DNA of 64,000 bases, from the NCBI RefSeq assembly GCF_017963645.1, contig NZ_JAGMWN010000002.1, forward strand, positions 372,001 to 436,000. Direction: 5' to 3'. Under the pieces are notes generated by a model. That model saw only the letters and a list, made by a program, of their open reading frames with translations. It searched no databases and had not been told where the DNA came from. Below are positions 8,034-16,940 of the stretch, in pieces. A program made the translations under genes and the position numbers. The DNA comes from Marivibrio halodurans (lineage in GTDB: Bacteria; Pseudomonadota; Alphaproteobacteria; UBA8366; Aestuariispiraceae). Numbering within the stretch: the first letter of the stretch is position 1; each line of letters begins with the position of its first letter.

Positions 8034-9248
8034 ATGACAGAAACCGCCAAGCCGACCGCTTCCGAGAGGCCGATCTTCCCCGAGCGCCCCGAGGGCGCAA
8101 CCGCCGCGTTGGTCCTGGCCGACGGCACGGTTTTCTGGGGGCGCGGCGCGGGCGCGGCCGTCATCCGGGTGGGCGAGGTCTGCTTCAACACCGCGATGAC
8201 CGGCTATCAGGAGATCATGACCGATCCGTCCTATGCCGGGCAAATCGTGACCTTCACCTTTCCCCATATCGGCAATGTCGGTGCCAATATGGAGGATATA
8301 GAGACCATGACGCCTTCGGCCTGCGGCGCGGTGCTGCGGGCGGAGATCACGGAGCCCTCGAACTTCCGCGCGGCCTCTAATCTCGACGGATGGCTGAAGG
8401 CGCATGACCTGCCCGCCATCGCCGGCATCGACACCCGCGCGCTGACCCGGCGCATCCGGGACCAGGGCGCGCCCAACGGCGCGTTGCAGCATGCGCCGGA
8501 CGGCGCCATCGATCTGGAGGCGCTGTGGCGCATGGCGCGCGACTGGCCGGGGTTGGAAGGCATGGACCTCGCCAAGGGTGTGTCCTGCACGCAGCCCTAT
8601 GACTGGACGGAGACCGCCTGGACCCTCGGCCAGGGCTATGGCGAGATGGATGCGGGGACGGCGCGCTTCCACATCGTCGCCGTGGATTACGGCATCAAGC
8701 GCAATATTCTGCGCAACCTCGCCACGCTCGGCTGCAAGGTCACGGTCCTGCCGGCCACCGCGACGGCGGAGGATGTGCTGCGCCGGAAGCCCGACGGTGT
8801 CTTCCTCTCCAACGGGCCGGGCGACCCGGCGGCGACGGGCGAATATGCCGTGCCGATGATCAAGGCGGTGGTGGCGGCGGGGATACCGATTTTCGGCATC
8901 TGTCTTGGTCATCAGATGCTGGCGCTGGCGCTCGGCGCGCGGACGGCGAAGATGCATCTCGGCCATCATGGCGCCAATCATCCGATCAAGGACCTGACCA
9001 CGGGCAAGGTCGAGATCACGAGCCAGAATCACGGCTTCGTCGTGGTGCGGGAGAGCCTGCCGGACGCGGTGGAGGAAACCCATTTCTCCCTGTTCGACAA
9101 GTCGCTGGCCGGTATCCGGGTGACGGGCAAGCCGATCTTCTCGGTGCAGTACCATCCGGAAGCCTCCCCCGGCCCGCGCGACAGCCACTATCTCTTCAAG
9201 CGCTTCGTGGAGATGATCGAGGCGCACAAGGCCGAAGCGGTCGCCTGA
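8034..9248 (+). CDS. carA: Carbamoyl-phosphate synthase small (glutaminase) subunit CarA
   Basis: The glutamine amidotransferase subunit of carbamoyl-phosphate synthase, which hands ammonia to CarB for arginine and pyrimidine synthesis. The 404-residue protein has the N-terminal CPSase_sm_chain domain (LVLADGTVFWG ... FNTAMTGYQEIMTDPSYAGQIV) and a C-terminal class I amidotransferase domain. The nucleophile is in FGICLGHQML and the His/Glu pair is in YHPEASPGP. I chose the ATG at 8034 because of a GGGAG element 8-12 bases before it; an ATG at 8010 would add eight residues. carB is not adjacent; the next genes are the convergent F0 operon, so carB must lie elsewhere. Confidence 0.96.
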   Translation: MTETAKPTASERPIFPERPEGATAALVLADGTVFWGRGAGAAVIRVGEVCFNTAMTGYQEIMTDPSYAGQIVTFTFPHIGNVGANMEDIETMTPSACGAVLRAEITEPSNFRAASNLDGWLKAHDLPAIAGIDTRALTRRIRDQGAPNGALQHAPDGAIDLEALWRMARDWPGLEGMDLAKGVSCTQPYDWTETAWTLGQGYGEMDAGTARFHIVAVDYGIKRNILRNLATLGCKVTVLPATATAEDVLRRKPDGVFLSNGPGDPAATGEYAVPMIKAVVAAGIPIFGICLGHQMLALALGARTAKMHLGHHGANHPIKDLTTGKVEITSQNHGFVVVRESLPDAVEETHFSLFDKSLAGIRVTGKPIFSVQYHPEASPGPRDSHYLFKRFVEMIEAHKAEAVA

Positions 9249-9305
9249 TCGTCGGTCGGGCTTCCCCGCCCTTTCGATTGCGGCACGCGATACGGGACAA
9301 AAGAA

Positions 9306-9336
9306 AAGGGGCGGTCGCGCGTGGCGGCCGCCCCTT
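9306..9336. terminator. Bidirectional hairpin terminator between carA and atpF
   Basis: AAGGGGCGG (9306-9314) pairs exactly with CCGCCCCTT (9328-9336). Runs of A precede it and T/G-rich sequence follows it, so it can serve both carA on the plus strand and the F0 operon on the minus strand. Confidence 0.75.
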
Positions 9337-9359
9337 GTTCGTTCGGACTGTCGCGGCGA

Positions 9360-9851
9360 TCAGTTCAGCCGGGTCGAAACCGACTTGATCGCGTCGTCCA
9401 TCACCTTGGTGCCGGCGGCGCCCTTCATCTGATCGCCGATGACGATGCCGGCGGCGTCGATCGCCATGTCGACGGCCTTGCCGCGAACCTCCCGGATCGC
9501 ATTGGCCTCGGCCTGGGCGATCTTGTCCTCGGCCTGTTGCTCGCGGCGCTTGATGAAGTCGGCCAGACGCTCGTCGGCCTCCTTCTTCAGGGCCTTGGCT
9601 TCCTTCTTGGCGTTCTCGACGATCTTCTCGGCCTGGTCCTCGGCCTCGCGCTGCTTCTTCTTGGCGTCGGCGAGTTGCTTGTTCGCCTCCTCCTTGAGCT
9701 GCTCGGCCTGTTCGATCTCGGCGCGAATCCGGTCGATTCGGCCATGGACCGCCTCGCGGATCGGGCCCCGGCCCTTCACATAGGCCAGGATCACGAAGCC
9801 GACGAAGGAGACGCCGACCCAGAAAGTCGTGTTCTGCAGAAGCGCATCCAT
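9360..9851 (-). CDS. atpF: F0F1 ATP synthase subunit b
   Basis: The peripheral stalk subunit b, anchored in the membrane by one helix and reaching up to F1. The 163-residue protein has a single N-terminal membrane segment (about 8-24, FWVGVSFVGFVILAYV) followed by a long charged coiled coil rich in Glu, Lys and Ala. It is the last gene of the operon, four bases behind the b' gene. As in other alphaproteobacteria, a b/b' heterodimer is expected instead of a b homodimer. Confidence 0.95.
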   Translation of the reverse strand: MDALLQNTTFWVGVSFVGFVILAYVKGRGPIREAVHGRIDRIRAEIEQAEQLKEEANKQLADAKKKQREAEDQAEKIVENAKKEAKALKKEADERLADFIKRREQQAEDKIAQAEANAIREVRGKAVDMAIDAAGIVIGDQMKGAAGTKVMDDAIKSVSTRLN

Positions 9852-9855
9852 CGGA

Positions 9856-10452
9856 TCAGGCCTCCTTGCCGGCGGAATCGAGGGCGCTGTCGATCGCCTT
9901 CTTGGTCGGCGCCTTGCCGACCAGCTTGGCGACGGCGGCGGTCGCCGTCTCGCTCGCGACCTCGCGGATTTCGGCGAGCGCGGCGGTCCGGGCGTCGTCG
10001 ATCCGCTTCTCGGCCTCGGAAATCATGGTCGCCAGTTCGGTATCGTGGCGTTCCAGCTTCTTGTCCTGGTCGGCCTTGATACGGTCCTGCGCCTTCCGGA
10101 TTTCCTCGTTGGCGTCGGCCCGCGCGTCGGCCAGGAGCTTCTCATAGCCGGCGGCGATCTGGTCGACTTCCTCCTTCAGCTTCTCGGCCCGCTCCAGATC
10201 GGCGGAAACCTTCTGCTGGCGCTGCTCGATCACCTCGCCGACGCGCGGCAGGGCGACCTTCCACATCAACAGGAAGAGGATCAGGAAGCTGACGATCAGC
10301 CAGAAGATCTGGCTGGGAAAGGAGGTGGGGTCGAGCTGCGGCATGCCGCCACCGCCACCATGCGGTTCGGCCGCCATGGCGGCGCCCGCGCCGAACGCCA
10401 GGACGGCGGCGGCGAGACCCGCGATGCGGCTGTGCATCAGGATGTTCGTCAT
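9856..10452 (-). CDS. F0F1 ATP synthase subunit b'
   Basis: The second peripheral-stalk subunit, b', of 198 residues. The N-terminus carries a signal-like hydrophobic segment (about 9-27, AGLAAAVLAFGAGAAMA), then a short glycine-rich linker. The true anchor follows at about 49-65 (IFWLIVSFLILFLLMWKVALPRV), then a long coiled coil. An extended N-terminus of this kind is common in alphaproteobacterial b' subunits (atpG/atpX naming varies). It lies between atpE and atpF; the 159-bp gap to atpE contains stable hairpins. Confidence 0.94.
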   Translation of the reverse strand: MTNILMHSRIAGLAAAVLAFGAGAAMAAEPHGGGGGMPQLDPTSFPSQIFWLIVSFLILFLLMWKVALPRVGEVIEQRQQKVSADLERAEKLKEEVDQIAAGYEKLLADARADANEEIRKAQDRIKADQDKKLERHDTELATMISEAEKRIDDARTAALAEIREVASETATAAVAKLVGKAPTKKAIDSALDSAGKEA

Positions 10453-10490
10453 GAACGCGTCCCTTCGATCAGTTCGACCCGGATATCCCC

Positions 10491-10592
10491 GGGGACGATC
10501 CGTAACGGAAGGTCCCCGGCGTTCCGGGCCGTCACCCGGTTTGGGCGGGCAAGACGCGGGGGGCGGAACCCTGGGGTCCCAGGCGCCCCCGC
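10491..10592 (-). promoter_or_regulatory. Two hairpins in the atpE to b' spacer
   Basis: Hairpin one, 10491-10517: GGGGAC pairs with GTCCCC, continued by TCCG/CGGA around a TAA loop. Hairpin two, about 10556-10592: GCGGGG and CCCCGC outer arms around an inner CCTGGG/CCCAGG stem (read on the minus strand). Neither has a U-tract, so they are more likely RNA-processing or stabilising elements that protect the atpE message than terminators. Confidence 0.5.
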
Positions 10593-10611
10593 GCGACGTC
10601 GAGCCGGCCGA

Positions 10612-10836
10612 TCAGGTGAACAGGATCAGGAACGCGATCAGCAGCGCGAAGAGGCCGATGGCCTCAACCAGCGCGAAGCCCAGCATCGACAGGCCGAAGA
10701 CCTGACCGCGCGAGGCGGGATTGCGGGCGACCGACGAGATCAGCGAGGAGAAGATGTTGCCGATGCCGATACCGACACCGAACAGCGCGATACAGGCCAG
10801 GCCCGCACCGATCATCTTGGCGGCTTCAACTTCCAT
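10612..10836 (-). CDS. atpE: F0F1 ATP synthase subunit c
   Basis: The proton-carrying rotor subunit. It is 74 residues long with two membrane helices (about 5-28 and 48-72) joined by the polar loop ARNPASRGQ. The ion-binding acidic residue is the Glu in the second helix ([14 protein letters not shown]), and the sequence lacks the extra polar ligands of sodium-dependent rings, so proton coupling is expected. The start [12 protein letters not shown] is set by a GGAAAGGA ribosome-binding site; the longer upstream frame overlaps the spacer to atpB and has no support. Confidence 0.96.
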   Translation of the reverse strand: MEVEAAKMIGAGLACIALFGVGIGIGNIFSSLISSVARNPASRGQVFGLSMLGFALVEAIGLFALLIAFLILFT

Positions 10837-10959
10837 TGTACTGTCCTTTCCTTCTCTCAAGGTTGATCCCGGGGCCGAGGGGATTCGGTTGTAGGCCTCG
10901 ACCTCGGGATGCGGGGTAAAAGGGTACGCTTGCTCCGTCGCCTCCGGCCGGCGCCGCAC

Positions 10960-11688
10960 TCAGTGCAGATGCAGCGCGTCGTTCAGATAGAGGCAGGTCA
11001 GGATCGTGAACACATAGGCCTGGATGAAGGCGATCATGAACTCGAACCCGATCAGCAGGACGTTGATCGCGATCGGCGCCAGCGCGCCGATGCCGAAGGT
11101 GGCAGCGCCCAGCCCGAAGACGAAGCCCGCGAAGACCTTCAGCATAGTGTGGCCGGCGACCATGTTCGCGAACAGTCGCACCGACAGGCTGATGGGACGC
11201 GAGAGATAGCTGATGATCTCGATCGGAATGATCAGCGGATAGAGGAACTTCGGCGCGCCGTCCGGCACGAAGAAGCTGAAGAAATGCAGCCCGTGCTTGG
11301 CCAGCCCGACGAGCGTCACGAAGACGAAGACGGCGAGCGCCATCGCGAAGGTGACGATGATGTGGCTGGTGTAGGTGAAGGCGCCAGGAACGAGGCCGAG
11401 CGCGTTGCCGAACAGCACGAACATGAAGATCGTGAAGATGAGCGGGAAGAACTTCCGCCCCTCCGATCCGACATTGTCCCGGATCATGTTGCCGATGAAT
11501 TCGTAGACCGACTCCGCCATCGACTGCCAGGGGCCCGGCACCATCGCGCGCTTGCGCATGCCGCCGACCAGGAAGACGGTCGCGGTGACGACCGCGATGG
11601 TCATCCACAGCGAGGAGTTGGTGTAGTCGAAGCCGCCCGGGACCTCGACCAACGGCTTGATCGTGAACTGCTCTAGCGGACTGGCCAC
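10960..11688 (-). CDS. atpB: F0F1 ATP synthase subunit a
   Basis: The stator subunit that forms the proton half-channels. The 242-residue protein has five to six membrane helices. The essential arginine is in SLSVRLFANMVAGH, and polar channel residues lie in the last helices (FEFMIAFIQAYVFTIL). It lies between atpI and atpE in the usual order. The length and the N-terminal PLEQFTIKPL match alphaproteobacterial a subunits. Confidence 0.97.
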   Translation of the reverse strand: MASPLEQFTIKPLVEVPGGFDYTNSSLWMTIAVVTATVFLVGGMRKRAMVPGPWQSMAESVYEFIGNMIRDNVGSEGRKFFPLIFTIFMFVLFGNALGLVPGAFTYTSHIIVTFAMALAVFVFVTLVGLAKHGLHFFSFFVPDGAPKFLYPLIIPIEIISYLSRPISLSVRLFANMVAGHTMLKVFAGFVFGLGAATFGIGALAPIAINVLLIGFEFMIAFIQAYVFTILTCLYLNDALHLH

Positions 11689-11832
11689 TGCTCACCCCAT
11701 TCGCTTGGCGTTGCGGACCGGCCGGACGCAACGCCCCGCCGACCCCCTAATTCCCGAAAAGCCGGCCGCGCATCGCGCCGCCGCGCCCCCATGACCCGCG
11801 CCATGATCCGCGCGGTGCCGTTTCCGTCGTCC

Positions 11833-12213
11833 TCAGCCGCCCTTCCCGTCATCCGCCTCGTTGCCCGGATCATGGTCCGGACGCTTCCAGCCGATCCCGG
11901 CATCCTTGCCCTCGACCAGGCGATAGACGTTCATGACCCCCGCCGCGCCGCCGATGAACAGGAACAGCGCCATCAGCCACGGCCGCGTGCCCAGCCATTC
12001 GTCCAACAGATAGCCGATCCCGACGCCCACGATCAGGGCCGCGATCAGCTCGCTGCCGACTCGCATGGCATAGCCGATGCCTTGCCAGCGGCTGCGTTCC
12101 TCCGGCGAGCGTTTCCGATCCGACCCATGCGCGGCCTCGTACTGGGCCCGCGCGGCCTTCAGCCGCCGGTCGAAATCGTCTCCGTCCCCACCCCCGCCAC
12201 CGTTCCCGGTCAT
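11833..12213 (-). CDS. atpI: AtpI family protein (ATP synthase accessory subunit)
   Basis: A 126-residue small membrane protein heading the F0 operon. It has a charged, glycine-rich N-terminus and two membrane helices (about 54-72 and 79-98), the second with the LFLFIGGAAGVMNVYR motif of the alphaproteobacterial AtpI/AtpQ family. These proteins help c-ring assembly or supply Mg2+, but are not always essential. It lies 144 bp upstream of atpB. The 142 bp to the smc stop should hold the operon promoter. Confidence 0.9.
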   Translation of the reverse strand: MTGNGGGGGDGDDFDRRLKAARAQYEAAHGSDRKRSPEERSRWQGIGYAMRVGSELIAALIVGVGIGYLLDEWLGTRPWLMALFLFIGGAAGVMNVYRLVEGKDAGIGWKRPDHDPGNEADDGKGG

Positions 12214-12355
12214 GGCGTGGCCTTTCCGAACGCATGGTCGGCGACGCGGACGCGCCGAACACGATCATACCAATGCCGGGGTGGGTGCCCCCCTCCCGAC
12301 GCGCGCGGAGAATAGGGACGGCGACCCGGAGCGTCAAGTTGCCGAATGGCGGAAA

Positions 12356-15300
12356 TCAGGCGTTTTCGCGCAAGCGGACGGCTTGGCTCAGATCGACGGA
12401 GACGAGTTGCGAGATCCCGCGTTCGGCCATGGTCACGCCGAACAGCCGGTCCACCCGCGCCATGGTCAGCCGGTGGTGGGTGACGATCAGGAAGCGGGTG
12501 GTGCCGTTATGCGCGATCTCGTCGAGCAGGGTGCAGAACCGGTCCACATTGGAATCGTCGAGCGGGGCGTCTACCTCGTCCAGCACGCAGATCGGCGCCG
12601 GGTTGGTCAGGAACACGCCGAACAGCAGCGCGAGCGCCGTCAGCGCCTGTTCTCCCCCCGACAACAGGGAAAGGATCTGCATCTTCTTGCCCGGCGGGCT
12701 CGCCATGATCTCCAGGCCCGCTTCCAGGGGGTCGTCGGATTCGGTCAGCGTCAGCTTCGCCTCGCCCCCGCCGAAGAGCCGCACGAAAAGTTCCTGAAAA
12801 TGCGCGTCCACCTTCTCGAAGGCGGCCAGCAGGCGCTCCCGGCCCTCCCGGTTCAGCGCATTGATTCCCTGACGCAGGCGCGCGATGGCGGCCAGCAGGT
12901 CTTCCCGCTCGCTCGTCATGCTCTCGATCTGCTCGGCCAGTTCGCTCGCCTCCTGCTCGGCGCGCAGATTGACCGGGCCGATATTGTCGCGCTCTCGCTT
13001 CAGGCGCTCGATCTTCGCCTCGACCTGATCCAGTTCGGGCAGGGGCGCGCCGTCCTCCAGATCCGCGATGGCGAGCACCTGGTCGGGCCGAACCTCCAGT
13101 TTCTCCGAGATCTGGTCGGCGACGGCGCCGGCGGCCTGTTCGGCATTCTCGATCTCGGCTTCCCGGCGGACCCGGCGTTCGCGCGCCTCGGCCAGTTGGC
13201 TCTCGGCCTGGCGCAGCATGCGGTCGGCCTCGATCTGCTCGGCCTCGGCCGCGGCCAGTTTCTCCGCCGCCATCTTGCGCCGCGTGTCGCTTTCCGCGAT
13301 TTGGGTCAACAGGCCGTCGCGCTGGCCGGCGATTTCCTCCGGCCGGGAATCGATGGCGGCGAGATCGTCGCGCGCCTGGGCACGGCGCGCTTCCAGGTCG
13401 GCCATGCGACCGCCCGCGCCTTCCGCGCGCTCGCGCCAGCCCTTCTCCTCCTGCGCGATCGCCTGCAGGCGGCGGCCGCGCACCTCGGCCTCGCGGCGCA
13501 GTTCCTCGTAGGCGCCGCGCTTCTCCACCTGGTCGGCGCGCAATTCCGCCAGCGTCGTGCGCATGGCGCTGACCCGTTCACGCGCGGCGAGGGGGTTCTC
13601 CAGCACCTTGAGCGCGCTTTCGGCGGCGGCGATGGTTTCCTCCACCTCCGCCCGGTCGGCGGTCAGGCGCGTCTCCTCCTCCGCGATCGAATCGAGGCGC
13701 GAACGCGCCGCCGCCGATTTGTTCTCCAACCCAGCCAGATGCTGACGCGCGTCGTTCAGCGCCTGGAAGGCATGGCTATAGGTGGCGCGGGCGGTCTTCG
13801 CGGCTTCCTGAGCCGATGTCTCGGCGCCCAGCGCCTCGTCCCGTGCCGTCACCATCGCCTGAATCTCCGCCTCGGCGGCGGCGCGGGCCTCCTCGGCGGC
13901 ACGGTCGTTGGCGGCGCGGGCCTCGGCTGTCTCGGCCTCCGCCTTCTCGCGCTCGCGCTCCAGGGCGCGTTCGGCCTCCGTCTTCTGGGCGCGCACATCC
14001 TCCAGGCGGTTGCGCTGCTCCAGCCGCTTGGCCGCGGGGGTCTCCGTCCCCGGCCGGACGGTCAATCCGTCCCAGCGCCAGAACCCGCCGTCGCGGCTGA
14101 CCAGTCGCTGGCCGGTGGTCAGCGCGGGATGCAGGCGCTCCCCCTCATCGGCGGTTTCTACGACGCCGATCTGGGTGAGACGCCGGGCCAGCGCCTCCGG
14201 CGCGCGCACATGGGCCGACAAAGGCTCCGCCCCCCTGGGCAGGGCCGGCGCGTCGGCAAGCGGTGCCAGGGTCTTCCAATGGCTCGCCGCCGCCTCGTCC
14301 AGCGCGGCCTCCAGATCCTCGCCCAGCGCGACGCCGAGCGCCGCCTCGAACCCGCCATCGACGGAGACACGATCGATCGCCGGGGGGAAATTGTCGTCCT
14401 CGTCCCGCTCGACCAGCCGGGCGAGGGTCCTTTCCTCCGTCGCCAGCGCGTTGAAGGCCTTGTCCGCCGCCTGCACGCGCTCGCGCGCGGCGCGCTCGGT
14501 TTCCTCCAGGCTCTTGCGGGCCTCGGCGATCGCGGTCTCGATCCGCTGCCGGCTGGCGCGCTCGGCCTCGGCCACCTCGTCGCGCAGGCGGCTTGCTTCC
14601 GCGCTCCTGGCGGTGGCATCGGCATCCGCGCGTTCCGACGCGCCCTCGGCCTCCGCCAGCGCGGTTTCCGCCGCCTCGGCCTTGGCGCGGGCGCCGTCGA
14701 TATCGCCGGCGCCCGCGATATCCGATTCTAGCTCCCCGCGCTCCGCCGTCAGCGCCTCGCGCCGGGCGGCGATCCGGTCGAGGCGCTGACGCCCTTCCTC
14801 GATCCGCCGGGTCAGGCTGTCGCGCTGGGCCTCGACGCCGGCGACATGCTCGGTCAGTTCCTCGAGTTCCGCTTCCTTTTCCGAAACGGCGGCGTCCGCC
14901 TTCTCGCGCGCGGCGCGGGCGGCCTCGCCCGCCTCCTTCTCGCCGGCGCGGGCGGCCTCGATCTCCTTCGCCTCGGCGGAAAGACGCTCGACCGCGGATT
15001 CCGCGTCGGATTTCAGCGTCCCCTCGCGCTCGATATCGGCGGCGAGTTGCTCCAGGCGCGTGGCGAGTTCCTGTTTCTGCGCGATCAGGCGGTTCTCCTC
15101 CTGATCGAGCTCCCGCTCCGCCAGCGTCAGGCGCTGAAGGTCCGCCGCCGCCTCGGCCTCGGCCTTGCGTAGTTCGGGCAGGGCGGTTTGCGCGTCGGCC
15201 TGGCGCCGGGAGGCGCTGGCGGCGGCGGCCGTGCGCTCGTGAACCGCGTTCTCCGCCTCGGCCATGCGGGCCTTGGCGCTGTCCACGCCTTCCTGCGCGG

Positions 15301-16015
15301 CGGTCCATTTGAGGTGCAGGAAGACGGCCTCCTGCTGGCGCAATTGCTCGGAAATGCGGCGATAGCGGTTGGCCTGCCGGGCCTGGCGTTGCAGGCCGCT
15401 CGACTGGCTTTCCAGCGCGCCGATCACGTCCTCCAGCCGCTCCAGATTGCTTTCCGCCGCGCGTAGGCGCAGTTCCGCCTCGTGTCGGCGGGAATGCAGG
15501 CCCCGGATACCGGCGGCCTCCTCCAGCAGGGTGCGCCGTTCGGTCGGTTTCGCGCCGATCAGCGCGCCGACGCGGCCCTGGCTGACGATCGCGGTGGAAT
15601 TGGCGCCGGAGGCGAGGTCGGCGAACAGGAGCTGCACGTCGCGCGCACGCACCTCCTTGCCGTTGATCCGGTAGGTCGAGCCCTGGCCACGATCGATGCG
15701 GCGGGTGATCTCGATCTCGTCGACATCGTTATAGGCCGAGGGGGCAAGCCGGGAGGCGTTGTCGAGGACGATCGCCACCTCGGCCGAATTGCGCTGGGCG
15801 CGGTTGGAGGACCCGCCGAAGATGACGTCGTCCATCTCCCCGCCGCGCATGCGCTTGGCGGAGGTCTCGCCCATCACCCAGCGCAGGGATTCGATGACGT
15901 TGGACTTGCCGCAGCCATTGGGACCGACGACTCCGGTTATGCCCGGCTCGATCAGGAGCTCGGTCTGGTCCACGAAGGACTTGAAGCCGTGCAGTCGGAT
16001 CTTCTTGAAGTCCAC
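12356..16015 (-). CDS. smc: Chromosome segregation protein SMC
   Basis: A 1219-residue SMC ATPase that, with ScpA and ScpB, loads near the origin and aligns and condenses the chromosome arms. The Walker A motif GPNGCGKSN is at residues 31-39. A long coiled coil runs on either side of a central hinge at about 515-665, and the head re-forms at the end with the signature LSGGEQALTALALLFGVFL and Walker B ICVLDEVDAPLDD. The start codon is GTG. It follows the dsbA-like gene by 171 bp on the same strand, a conserved arrangement in alphaproteobacteria. scpA/scpB are not in the window. Confidence 0.97.
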   Translation of the reverse strand: MDFKKIRLHGFKSFVDQTELLIEPGITGVVGPNGCGKSNVIESLRWVMGETSAKRMRGGEMDDVIFGGSSNRAQRNSAEVAIVLDNASRLAPSAYNDVDEIEITRRIDRGQGSTYRINGKEVRARDVQLLFADLASGANSTAIVSQGRVGALIGAKPTERRTLLEEAAGIRGLHSRRHEAELRLRAAESNLERLEDVIGALESQSSGLQRQARQANRYRRISEQLRQQEAVFLHLKWTAAQEGVDSAKARMAEAENAVHERTAAAASASRRQADAQTALPELRKAEAEAAADLQRLTLAERELDQEENRLIAQKQELATRLEQLAADIEREGTLKSDAESAVERLSAEAKEIEAARAGEKEAGEAARAAREKADAAVSEKEAELEELTEHVAGVEAQRDSLTRRIEEGRQRLDRIAARREALTAERGELESDIAGAGDIDGARAKAEAAETALAEAEGASERADADATARSAEASRLRDEVAEAERASRQRIETAIAEARKSLEETERAARERVQAADKAFNALATEERTLARLVERDEDDNFPPAIDRVSVDGGFEAALGVALGEDLEAALDEAAASHWKTLAPLADAPALPRGAEPLSAHVRAPEALARRLTQIGVVETADEGERLHPALTTGQRLVSRDGGFWRWDGLTVRPGTETPAAKRLEQRNRLEDVRAQKTEAERALEREREKAEAETAEARAANDRAAEEARAAAEAEIQAMVTARDEALGAETSAQEAAKTARATYSHAFQALNDARQHLAGLENKSAAARSRLDSIAEEETRLTADRAEVEETIAAAESALKVLENPLAARERVSAMRTTLAELRADQVEKRGAYEELRREAEVRGRRLQAIAQEEKGWRERAEGAGGRMADLEARRAQARDDLAAIDSRPEEIAGQRDGLLTQIAESDTRRKMAAEKLAAAEAEQIEADRMLRQAESQLAEARERRVRREAEIENAEQAAGAVADQISEKLEVRPDQVLAIADLEDGAPLPELDQVEAKIERLKRERDNIGPVNLRAEQEASELAEQIESMTSEREDLLAAIARLRQGINALNREGRERLLAAFEKVDAHFQELFVRLFGGGEAKLTLTESDDPLEAGLEIMASPPGKKMQILSLLSGGEQALTALALLFGVFLTNPAPICVLDEVDAPLDDSNVDRFCTLLDEIAHNGTTRFLIVTHHRLTMARVDRLFGVTMAERGISQLVSVDLSQAVRLRENA

Positions 16016-16186
16016 CGCGTCGATCCGTCCTCAACCGTCACCGTTTGGGCGTCATAATCCGGGTCGATCCCGGCCCGGTCCCTGGGGCCGGGCCGTCGAT
16101 TCCCATTCGTTCGCGTTCACTGAGTCCCGATTCTTAATACCCCGCAAGCCATGCGGCCGGATAGGGCCCCGGCCAAGGGCGATTCG

Positions 16187-16828
16187 TCAGCCGAGCGCGC
16201 TGTCGATCGCCTCGGCGAAGGTCTCGAAGGGCTGGGCGCCGACGATCTTCGTCTCCCCGATCAGGAAGGTGGGGGTGGAATTGATGTCGTTCATCTCGGC
16301 GGCCTCGTTGCGCGCGTCGCGGATGGCGTTGAACAGCGCCTCGTTCTCGAAGCAGGCCTGAAGCGTTTCCTGGCTCATACCCGCGAAGCGCCCGACCTGG
16401 GAGAGCGCGTCCAGCACATTCTCGGACCGCGCCCAATCCTGTTGCTTGTCGAACAGGGTGGAGATGATCGGGAAATAGCGCTCCTTCGGCGCGCAGCGCG
16501 CCATCATGGAGCCGGCCGCCGCCGCGCCGTCGAGCGGGAACTCGTGCATCACCAGCTTCGCCTTGCCCGGATCGATATAGGCTTCCTTCACCTGGGGTAG
16601 GGTGTCGTCGTGGAATTCCTTGCAATGCGGACAGGTGAGGGAGGCGTATTCATGGATCGTCACCGGCGCGTCCGGATCGCCCATCACGCGCTGTGCCATC
16701 ATCTCCTCGATGCTGGGCAGGTCCGCCAGGGCGCGGCCCGTTCCCAGGAACGGCACGGCGGCAAGGCCGGCGGCCGCGACGGCGAGGCCATGGAAACGGC
16801 GGCGGGTGATGGTCGGCGAAGCGGTCAT
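16187..16828 (-). CDS. DsbA-family thioredoxin-fold oxidoreductase, exported
   Basis: A 213-residue thiol oxidoreductase of the DsbA/DSBA-like (Thioredoxin_4) family. It begins with a twin-arginine-like signal (TRRRFHGLAVAAAGLAAVPFL), so it should act in the periplasm. The active-site CPHC is C66-C69 in YASLTCPHCKEFHD, and the cis-proline loop is seen in NSTPTFLIGE. It may oxidise or isomerise cysteine pairs of exported proteins; a specific partner is not evident. It lies between dciA and smc. Confidence 0.9.
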   Translation of the reverse strand: MTASPTITRRRFHGLAVAAAGLAAVPFLGTGRALADLPSIEEMMAQRVMGDPDAPVTIHEYASLTCPHCKEFHDDTLPQVKEAYIDPGKAKLVMHEFPLDGAAAAGSMMARCAPKERYFPIISTLFDKQQDWARSENVLDALSQVGRFAGMSQETLQACFENEALFNAIRDARNEAAEMNDINSTPTFLIGETKIVGAQPFETFAEAIDSALG

Positions 16829-16940
16829 GACGGGTCGTCTCCTCGAATCGTCGCGGTAATCGGCGGATCATTCAGCATCGGGGCCGGAGTATAGGTAGGC
16901 GCGCGGCCCCGAACAACAGGCGCCTGGGGCTCTTCCCAGC

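Noticed and set aside
12077-14731. 884-codon open frame on the plus strand opposite smc
   Set aside because: It is the mirror of a long, GC-rich coiled-coil gene; composition is low-complexity and no domain is seen.
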